Shown: positions 58,230 through 64,000 of the stretch, piece after piece
Layout: every line of letters begins with the position of its first letter
How positions within the stretch are numbered: position 1 is the first letter of the stretch
From: Hallerella sp963656065
Lineage (GTDB): Bacteria > Fibrobacterota > Fibrobacteria > Fibrobacterales > Fibrobacteraceae
Assembly (NCBI GenBank): GCA_963656065.1
Contig: CAVKGV010000011.1
Coordinates: forward strand, 1-64,000
Length of the DNA stretch: 64,000 bases
Direction of reading: 5' to 3'
Notes under the pieces: model-generated
Told to the model about the DNA's origin: nothing
Seen by the model: the letters and a program-made list of their open reading frames with translations, nothing else
Databases searched by the model: none
Program-made: the position numbers and the translations under genes

Positions 58230-60062
58230 ATGTGCGGAATTGTCGGTTATGTCGGAAATCGTGATGCGGTGAATGTTCTCCTCTGCGGATTGAAACGCCT
58301 GGAATATCGCGGATACGATTCGTCGGGAGTTGCTGTCGCCCATCCGGATGGAACGCTCGAAATGGAAAAGGCGACTGGAAAAATTTCTTTCCTGGAAAAA
58401 AAGCTGAAATCGCATCCTCTTTCTGCGCATATCGGAATTGCGCATACGCGTTGGGCGACGCACGGAGCGCCTACCGAAAAAAATGCCCATCCCCAGGTGA
58501 GCTTTGACGGAAAAATCATGGTGGTGCACAACGGCATCATCGAAAATTATACACAAATCAAGAATAAATTAGAAGCGGACGGCGTGAAGTTCGTTTCCGA
58601 AACGGATACGGAAGTCGTAGCGCATCTGATTGCGAAACTTTACCGTGGAGACATCAAGTCCGCCGTCTTAGAGGCTCTGAACAAGCTGGAAGGAACTTTT
58701 GGGCTGGCAATCCTCTGCGCCGACGAACCGGATGTTCTTGTCGGGGCGCGCCGCGGAAGTCCGCTGGTCTTGGGACTTGGCGGTGACGGAGAATATTTCC
58801 TGGCAAGCGATGTGACAGCCATTGTCGATTACACGCAAAAGGTTGTCTATCTGAACGATGACGATGTGGTAATCGCCAAGCGAAACGGTTATGAAATCGT
58901 GACCGTTTCTAGCCATACGGTGAACCGAAGCGTGGAAGAGGTGGAATTTGACGCGGATGCGGCGAGCAAGGGCGGCTTTGAACATTTCATGCTCAAGGAA
59001 ATTTTCGAGCAGCCCGAAGCGCTCCGCAATACGATGCGGGGACGTCTCCTGTTGGACTGCGGCTCGGCGAAGCTTGCCGGACTTGACGCGAACCGTCTGG
59101 AACTTCGCAACCTGAACCGCATCATCATCACGGCCTGCGGAACGAGTTATTACGCGGGGATGGTCGGGGAATATCTGATCGAAGATTTGGCGGGCGTTCC
59201 GGTCGAAGTCGAATACGCCTCCGAGTTCCGCTACCGCAACCCGATTATCAAGCCGGGAACGCTCGTGCTGGTCATTTCGCAATCGGGGGAAACCGCCGAC
59301 ACGCTTGCCGCCCTTCGCGAAGCGAAGACAAAAGGCGCAACGGTTCTCGGAATCTGCAACGCGGTCGGTTCGACGATTGCCCGCGAAAGCGATGGCGGCG
59401 TCTATCTCCATGCGGGTCCGGAAATCGGAGTGGCAAGCACGAAGGCGTTCACTTCGCAGGTGACGGTCCTTGCGATGATAGCGCTTCTTCTCGGACGGGA
59501 ACGTCGCGTGTCTGCGGAACAGGGAATCGAGTTTGCGCGCTCCATTTCGAACATCCCGAGTTTTGTCGAGGAAACACTGAAACTTTCCGAAAAGATTCGG
59601 GACATCGCCGGAAAATATGTCCATGCGAACAATTTCCTCTACCTCGGACGTCATTACAACTATCCCGTCGCCATGGAAGGCGCTCTCAAGCTAAAGGAAA
59701 TCAGCTACATCCATGCGGAAGGTTATCCCGCAGCCGAGATGAAGCACGGTCCGATTGCGCTCATCGACGAAAATATGCCGGTCGTCGTCATTGCTCCGAA
59801 GGACAGCCTCTTTGACAAGGTCCTTTCGAATATCCGGGAAATCAAGGCGCGCGGAGGACGAATCGTCGCCGTAACGACTCCCGATTGCGTGGAACTTTCC
59901 GAATTTGCGGACGATATCATCTTCGTTCCCAAGATTAATCCGATGCTGATGCCGCTCGTTTCTTGTATTCCGCTACAGCTGCTTGCCTACCACATTGCGG
60001 TTCTGCGCGGAAACGATGTCGATCAGCCGCGGAATCTCGCCAAAAGCGTGACGGTGGAATAG
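58230..60062 (+). CDS. glmS: Glutamine--fructose-6-phosphate aminotransferase (isomerizing)
   Basis: A 610-residue enzyme making glucosamine-6-phosphate. The N-terminal glutaminase has Cys2 as nucleophile (MCGIVGYVG) and THGAPTEKNAHP. The C-terminal half has two SIS domains (ITACGTSYYAGMV; ISQSGETADTL; YLGRHYNYPVAMEGALKLKEISYIHAEGYPAAEMKHGPIAL) and ends KSVTVE. No glmS ribozyme is visible in the 9-base gap to glmM. Confidence 0.98.
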   Translation: MCGIVGYVGNRDAVNVLLCGLKRLEYRGYDSSGVAVAHPDGTLEMEKATGKISFLEKKLKSHPLSAHIGIAHTRWATHGAPTEKNAHPQVSFDGKIMVVHNGIIENYTQIKNKLEADGVKFVSETDTEVVAHLIAKLYRGDIKSAVLEALNKLEGTFGLAILCADEPDVLVGARRGSPLVLGLGGDGEYFLASDVTAIVDYTQKVVYLNDDDVVIAKRNGYEIVTVSSHTVNRSVEEVEFDADAASKGGFEHFMLKEIFEQPEALRNTMRGRLLLDCGSAKLAGLDANRLELRNLNRIIITACGTSYYAGMVGEYLIEDLAGVPVEVEYASEFRYRNPIIKPGTLVLVISQSGETADTLAALREAKTKGATVLGICNAVGSTIARESDGGVYLHAGPEIGVASTKAFTSQVTVLAMIALLLGRERRVSAEQGIEFARSISNIPSFVEETLKLSEKIRDIAGKYVHANNFLYLGRHYNYPVAMEGALKLKEISYIHAEGYPAAEMKHGPIALIDENMPVVVIAPKDSLFDKVLSNIREIKARGGRIVAVTTPDCVELSEFADDIIFVPKINPMLMPLVSCIPLQLLAYHIAVLRGNDVDQPRNLAKSVTVE

Positions 60063-60068
60063 CTTTCG

Positions 60069-61241
60069 ATGCAGGAAATTCCCGAATCCTACGAAGTCCA
60101 TATCGGAGCGTTTGAAGGCCCGATGGATCTCCTGCTGTATCTGGTGCAGCAGAGCGAAGTCAAGATTACGGACATTTCGATTGCCGAAATTGCGGACCAG
60201 TATCTCGCCTGGATAAAGAACCTCTCCCAGATGGATCTTTCGCAGGCGGGGGATTTCCTTGTGATGGCGAGCCGTCTCATGGCGATGAAAACGCGTGAGC
60301 TTTTGCCGAAAGAGGAGCGCACTCCCGAAGACGAGGAACAGATCGACATTTCCCGCGATGAGTTTATCCGGCAGATGCTCGAATACCAGCGATACAAGCA
60401 AGTGGCGAAAGAAATGCAGGAAATGGAAGACCGCAATTTCGGAGCTTGCTACCGAGGGCGCCTGGAAAAAACGGAGAGCGAAGAGGATACGCTCGCCGAT
60501 GCGAATGTCTGGCAATTGTTTCGCGCATACCAGAAAATGCTGAAATCCCGTGGAAACGAAAATGTCCACCACATCGAACTGGATGATGTGACCATCGAGG
60601 ACCGGCAACAGTTTATTTCGAACACGCTCCGCAGGGAGGGACGCGTCCTGTTCGAAGATCTGCTCGGGCGCGATCCGCTTCCGATTGTCACCGTGGTAAC
60701 GTTCATGGCGCTGATGGAAATGATCAAGACGGATGAAGTCGTGTTTCGCCAGAGCGAACTTTTCGGAGCCATCTGGATCTACCGCAAAAAGGACAACCAG
60801 GAATTCGCCGAGGAAATGGCGAACGAAACGCGCATCTACGAGCCGGAACGTGAGTTTAAAACGGGCATTGTCGAAAAGATTCGCGAAAGGGAGCTTCTGC
60901 AGGGGGAAAATCCGGTTAGAGGCAAGGATGTCCCGCTAGACCAGGCGCTTCGTACGGTGTCCGCCCTGGTTTCGCAGGGAAAAAGTATCGGCACGGAAGA
61001 CCTTAACGCTCTGCTTTCCGGGGAACTGGATTTCAAAACGCTCGAAGCGGAACTTTCAAAACCTGACGAACAGGCGGAAAACTTGGAAACGCAAGCGATT
61101 GAAGAGGCGGCGGAAATCGTGGAAAATGCGGAAATCGAAGCGAGCCTTGCCGAAAATGTCGCCCCGATTGAAAAAACCGCTGCGGAAAACGCAACGGATG
61201 GAGAAAATCCGGAAAATTCAACGGAACCTTCGGAGCCTTAA
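60069..61241 (+). CDS. scpA: Segregation and condensation protein A with acidic C-terminal tail
   Basis: A 390-residue kleisin of the SMC complex. The N-terminal HTH-like end (FEGPMDLLLYLVQQSEVKITDISIAEIADQYLAWI) binds SMC; the RLMAMKTRELLP and C-terminal winged-helix region (VVTFMALMEMIKTDEVVFRQSELFGAIWI) follow. The tail from about residue 325 is rich in E, A and N and is unusual for ScpA, which is commonly about 250 residues. scpB is not next to it. It overlaps the convergent CxxC gene by 4 bases. Confidence 0.9.
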   Translation: MQEIPESYEVHIGAFEGPMDLLLYLVQQSEVKITDISIAEIADQYLAWIKNLSQMDLSQAGDFLVMASRLMAMKTRELLPKEERTPEDEEQIDISRDEFIRQMLEYQRYKQVAKEMQEMEDRNFGACYRGRLEKTESEEDTLADANVWQLFRAYQKMLKSRGNENVHHIELDDVTIEDRQQFISNTLRREGRVLFEDLLGRDPLPIVTVVTFMALMEMIKTDEVVFRQSELFGAIWIYRKKDNQEFAEEMANETRIYEPEREFKTGIVEKIRERELLQGENPVRGKDVPLDQALRTVSALVSQGKSIGTEDLNALLSGELDFKTLEAELSKPDEQAENLETQAIEEAAEIVENAEIEASLAENVAPIEKTAAENATDGENPENSTEPSEP

Positions 61242-61513
61242 TCCCACTCGAGCCTTGGAGGTTCTTTCAGGTTCGGGTTGTTCTTTGCCGCTTCGAATTT
61301 CTTTTCGATTTCGGAAAGTCGGTTCTTTTCCTTTTCTTTCGCTTCGGCGAATTTTTTGTCCAGGTCTGCGGAACGAGTCTTTTCGCTTTTGAGAAAATCT
61401 TCTAGCGAAAGCTTTTCCTTTTTGAATTCCCTGTGATCCAGGACTTTTCCCGAATCTTTATCGACGATCAAAGTGCCATGGCACATCGGGCATTCGATTT
61501 CAAGCGTCTGCAT
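61238..61513 (-). CDS. Small protein with CxxC motif and coiled coil
   Basis: A 91-residue protein starting MQTLEIECPMCHGTLIVDKDSGKV (one CxxC pair, probably half a zinc ribbon) followed by a charged coiled coil (KKFAEAKEKEKNRLSEIEKKFEAAKNNPNL). Family unknown. Its start abuts the stop of the upstream zinc peptidase gene (one-base overlap), and its stop overlaps scpA by 4 bases. Confidence 0.75.
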   Translation of the reverse strand: MQTLEIECPMCHGTLIVDKDSGKVLDHREFKKEKLSLEDFLKSEKTRSADLDKKFAEAKEKEKNRLSEIEKKFEAAKNNPNLKEPPRLEWD

Positions 61514-62232
61514 CAGTCACCTCTCCGTCCGCCGAGAAGCCCTGCGCGGAGTGCCCAGTAGAGAAGTTGCATGATGGAGGAAATCGCGGCGGCGACGTAG
61601 GTGAGGCCCGCTGCGAAAAGTACGCCCGCTACGACGTCGCGTTCCTTGCCCGGAGCGAGAATGTTTAATCTCGCAAGGCATTTCTTGGCGCGGGACGAAG
61701 CGTCAAATTCGACAGGAACCGTCACCAGCGTAAAAAGCGTTGCGATCCCGAAGAGGAGAACGCCGACGATTGCGATGTTCTGACCCATGGCCATCTTTCC
61801 GGCGGACATCAGGATGATTCCCAAAATGACAATCCACGGACCGAAATTGGAACCGATATTTGCCGCGGGAACGATGAACGAGCGGAGCCACATCGGAAAA
61901 TAGTCCTGGGCGTGTTGAATTGCGTGTCCGACTTCGTGGGCGGCGACGCCGGCGGAACTTGCGCTGCGTCCGTGATAGACGTCGCGGGAAAGGTTCAGCG
62001 TCTTGTCCATCGGGTTGTAATAATCCGAGAGAAAACCACTCGTTTCGCGGATTCGCACGTCATAGATTCCTGCATCGGCGAGAATGGCGGAGGCGACTTC
62101 CGCACCGGTGAGTCCGCTTCGGATTTGGACTTTTTGCCCTGCCTTGAAACGGGCGCTTACGAGAGCCGAGACGGCGCCGGAAACGAGAAGCGTGATGAGC
62201 AGAATGCCCATATAGAGAGGGTCGAACATCAT
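61513..62232 (-). CDS. Membrane-bound neutral zinc metallopeptidase (YugP-like)
   Basis: A 239-residue membrane protein with the HExxH motif AAHEVGHAIQH (H99, E100, H103), a N-terminal transmembrane segment and three more hydrophobic segments in the C-terminal half. FDASSRAKKCL is the conserved family stretch that supplies the third ligand region. Function in the family is not well known; membrane-protein quality control is possible. Confidence 0.88.
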   Translation of the reverse strand: MMFDPLYMGILLITLLVSGAVSALVSARFKAGQKVQIRSGLTGAEVASAILADAGIYDVRIRETSGFLSDYYNPMDKTLNLSRDVYHGRSASSAGVAAHEVGHAIQHAQDYFPMWLRSFIVPAANIGSNFGPWIVILGIILMSAGKMAMGQNIAIVGVLLFGIATLFTLVTVPVEFDASSRAKKCLARLNILAPGKERDVVAGVLFAAGLTYVAAAISSIMQLLYWALRAGLLGGRRGD

Positions 62233-62306
62233 GATGAAAATCTCCTACTTTTTTTCACAAATTACACAAAAAGGAGAGAAAAAAAAGGAAATTTTCGGCA
62301 TTCCGC

Positions 62307-62606
62307 CTATTTTTCGTTCCAGAACGGGCCTTTGTCGGCGACCATCCGCGTGGAATCCATTCCGTCCGACTCCAAGAGATAGGAATCCAGCGAAGCGCCC
62401 AAGTCGGTGAAAGTCTTTTCCAAGGGGATGAGAATCTGTCGCAGGGAATCTAGCCTGGGAAGCTGCTTGCAGGCCTCCAGCCGGGAAAGATATTGTCTCG
62501 AAAGTCCGCTCAGAGCCGAAAGCTGTTCCTGGCTTAGGCGCTTTTCGATGCGCCACTTGATAAGCGTCTTGCTCAGGGCGTATTGGACTTTCTTTGTTTG
62601 ATGCAT
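62307..62606 (-). CDS. XRE family helix-turn-helix regulator
   Basis: A 99-residue protein with a HipB/Cro-like HTH (IEKRLSQEQLSALSGLSRQYLSRLEACKQLPRLDSLRQILIPL, residues about 20-62) and a short C-terminal tail. No hipA-like partner is adjacent. A perfect palindrome lies 36 bases upstream of its start and could be its operator. Its nearest downstream gene on the same strand is the zinc peptidase. Confidence 0.85.
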   Translation of the reverse strand: MHQTKKVQYALSKTLIKWRIEKRLSQEQLSALSGLSRQYLSRLEACKQLPRLDSLRQILIPLEKTFTDLGASLDSYLLESDGMDSTRMVADKGPFWNEK

Positions 62607-62641
62607 AAAAATAAATGCTATGAAAAGTCCCTAAAATTTCC

Positions 62642-62659
62642 TGCAACCGAACGGTTGCA
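62642..62659. promoter_or_regulatory. 18-bp palindrome between XRE regulator and FKBP gene
   Basis: TGCAACCG-AA-CGGTTGCA: eight bases are repeated perfectly in reverse complement with a 2-base centre. It lies in the 160-base divergent gap and fits an operator for the adjacent HTH protein, so that it could control itself and the FKBP lipoprotein gene. Confidence 0.6.
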
Positions 62660-62766
62660 AAAAGAATGACCTGTCTTTTTACCGAAAAAGGACATTTCCT
62701 TGTTTTTTTATGACAGGAAAATTTTTTATCTTAACGCCAGATTTAATTTTACCTATAAGGACGGTT

Positions 62767-63504
62767 ATGAAAAAACTGATAGCTCTCGGTCTCTGCGCGG
62801 CGTTTCTCGCCGGCTGTAACGAAATAGGTCTTTTCCGGAAGACAGCTCTCGTGACGGAAAAGGAAAAGGTCAGTTACGCGCTCGGCTCCATCTTTGGCAT
62901 GCAGGCTCATGCCCAGCTTGTTGCGCACGATTCCATTGACCTGGACTTGGAGGTTTTCAAGCAGGCGTTTGTGGAACATTACAACCAGGACAGTGCAAAG
63001 TATCTGCTTTCTGATTCCGCGTTGAAGGCCGTGCTTAACGATTTCTCGGCAAATCTCCAGGCGGAACACCGAAAGAAGGACAGTATCGCAAATGCGAAAA
63101 CGCTGGAAGAAGGCGTGGCGTTCCTTGCAAAAAACAAGACCGCCGAAGGCGTCGTCGTCACGGAAAGCGGCCTCCAGTACAAGGTTATCACCGAGGGCAA
63201 TGGCGAATCCCCGAACGATTCCTCGACGGTTTCCGTCCATTATACGGGAAAGCTTTTGAACGGTTCCGAATTTGACAGCTCCATCAAGCGCGGCCAGCCG
63301 GCGGAATTCCCGGTCCGTGCCGTCATTCCCGGCTGGACGGAGCTTCTCAAGCTGATGAAGACCGGTGGAAAGGTTGTCGCCTGGATTCCGAGCGAACTCG
63401 CTTACGGTACATATGGCCGTCCCCCGATGATTCCGGGCAACAGCGTCCTCGAATTTGAAGTGGAATTGCTGGGCGTCAAGGCTCCGGATTCCGCGAAAAA
63501 GTAA
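62767..63504 (+). CDS. FKBP-type peptidyl-prolyl isomerase lipoprotein
   Basis: A 245-residue lipoprotein (AFLAGC, lipid cysteine near residue 17) with an N-terminal FKBP_N helical domain (KVSYALGSIFGMQAHAQLV... ) and a C-terminal FKBP domain (SVHYTGKLLNGSEFDSSIKRGQPAEFPVRAVIPGWTELLKLMKTGGKVVAWIPSELAYG...NSVLEFEVELL). It is like FkpA/Mip and probably folds envelope proteins. The ATG at 62767 follows AAGGACGGTT; an in-frame ATG at 62710 is less likely because the lipoprotein signal starts at 62767. Confidence 0.93.
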   Translation: MKKLIALGLCAAFLAGCNEIGLFRKTALVTEKEKVSYALGSIFGMQAHAQLVAHDSIDLDLEVFKQAFVEHYNQDSAKYLLSDSALKAVLNDFSANLQAEHRKKDSIANAKTLEEGVAFLAKNKTAEGVVVTESGLQYKVITEGNGESPNDSSTVSVHYTGKLLNGSEFDSSIKRGQPAEFPVRAVIPGWTELLKLMKTGGKVVAWIPSELAYGTYGRPPMIPGNSVLEFEVELLGVKAPDSAKK

Positions 63505-63520
63505 TTCACGTTTTTTTGGA

Positions 63521-63546
63521 AAGGCCCGCTTTCGGCGGGCTTTTTT
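63521..63546 (+). terminator. Rho-independent terminator after the FKBP gene
   Basis: GCCCGC-TTTCG-GCGGGC stem-loop followed by six T residues, 16 bases after the FKBP stop. Confidence 0.9.
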
Positions 63547-63557
63547 GTCGTTAGAAG

Positions 63558-64000
63558 ATGAATCGTCCTTTTTTCTGCCTGTTCTTGTCGTTTGTCGCTC
63601 TTTTCTTCGCCTCTTGCCAAGAAGGAAAACTTGAAGATCTTTCTTCGCAAGTCGAATCGCTGAAGACAGAGCTTGCCCGGGTTGAATCGGAACGAGCTTC
63701 GTTTGAAAGCTCGCGCTTGCCATCGCTTTCTGTTCTGTGCGATACGGTCCAGCCGGGCGAGGGGCTGTATCAAGTGCTCGAAAGATTGCTTGTCGGCTTT
63801 GACGATCGGCGGTCTATCGTTCTGGCGATTCAGGACAGCGTGGAACTTTCGAATTTGCGGGTCGGCCAGGCGTTTCACGTGGCGCGGGATTCCGCGGGAA
63901 GCGTCCGTGTGTTCCGTTATTCCCCGAATCCGGCGACTGTGCACCTGTTGCTCCGGAATTCTCCCGGTGAAGCTTGGGAATACAGGCTCGTTTCCAAACC
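63558..64000 (+). CDS. Lipoprotein, probable N-terminus of an M23-type peptidase (partial)
   Basis: The gene runs off the window after about 147 codons. It starts MNRPFFCLFLSFVALFFASC, a lipoprotein signal, followed by a short coiled coil (LEDLSSQVESLKTELARVE). Then VQPGEGLYQVLERLLVG, VELSNLRVGQAFHVARDSAGSVRVFRYS resembles the OapA/Csd3-like N-terminal domain of M23 endopeptidases. The catalytic domain would lie beyond the window, so the call is tentative. Confidence 0.6.
   Translation, partial: MNRPFFCLFLSFVALFFASCQEGKLEDLSSQVESLKTELARVESERASFESSRLPSLSVLCDTVQPGEGLYQVLERLLVGFDDRRSIVLAIQDSVELSNLRVGQAFHVARDSAGSVRVFRYSPNPATVHLLLRNSPGEAWEYRLVSK

Noticed and set aside
62307..62606. hipBA-type toxin-antitoxin system
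   Set aside because: The HTH protein resembles HipB, but no HipA kinase or other toxin gene is next to it.

Overview
The window is bacterial chromosome of moderate GC content and most likely comes from Fibrobacterota (Fibrobacter or a close relative). This is inferred from a TIGR02147-type regulator paired with a DUF2341/LamG lipoprotein, a SUMF1-type lipoprotein with a serine-rich linker, many lipoproteins, a secreted protein with a 'YPNP' C-terminal sorting-like domain, TAnnTTTG-like promoter elements, and a complete tuf-S10-spc-alpha ribosomal cluster. The genus is not proven by sequence reading alone.

Layout. 1-12869: end of tuf, then a nearly uninterrupted ribosomal superoperon (S10, spc and alpha operons) with secY, infA, rpmJ and rpoA; rpsD, adk and map are not at their usual places. 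A strong terminator follows. 12950-17830: a small surface-polysaccharide export set (Wza-like, Wzz/KpsE-like, Wzy-like, and a convergent Wzx-like flippase) with no glycosyltransferases. 17889-24265: tRNA-Leu(UAG), then the proteostasis genes tig, clpP, clpX and lon, and a YggS-family gene. 24365-35655: purA followed by a tightly packed co-directional run: Crp-type regulator, PASTA protein, TPR lipoprotein, LolB/DUF4292-like lipoprotein, a large secreted M6-protease relative whose zinc-binding motif is lost, SUMF1-type lipoprotein, NlpE-like lipoprotein, and a TrmA/RlmD-type methyltransferase.

35686-39996: an accessory segment with an MmeI-like type IIG restriction-modification enzyme, an AT-rich GxxExxY gene and a nitroreductase. 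The IIG gene carries two repeat-like, hairpin-forming stretches inside its reading frame. The end of one recurs, inverted, at the 3' end of the GxxExxY gene and supplies its stop codon. 40137-42547: TIGR02147 regulator plus lipoprotein, preceded by a perfect 13-bp inverted repeat. 42587-47620: a minus-strand block (metallophosphoesterase, RsuA-type pseudouridine synthase, Ppx/GppA, a small unknown, a lysine-rich histone H1-like protein, panB, recO, HIT protein). 47875-50217: tex. 50338-52286: an AT-rich pair of unknown genes, one ending in a JAB/MPN- or DUF4329-like HSHP domain, the other exported. 52302-55573: galE, a small lipoprotein and an Uup-type ABC-F ATPase. 55599-61241: an unrecognised minus-strand remnant, a BASS-family transporter, glmM, glmS and scpA. 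61238-64000: a small CxxC protein, a YugP-type membrane zinc peptidase, an XRE regulator with a palindromic candidate operator, an FKBP lipoprotein, and the start of a lipoprotein probably belonging to an M23-type peptidase.

Most genes are core housekeeping. The best candidates for new biology are the repeat insertions inside the type IIG gene, the dead M6 protease in a conserved-looking lipoprotein operon, the AT-rich HSHP/exported pair, and the TIGR02147-lipoprotein module. No CRISPR array, rRNA, prophage or complete insertion sequence was seen.
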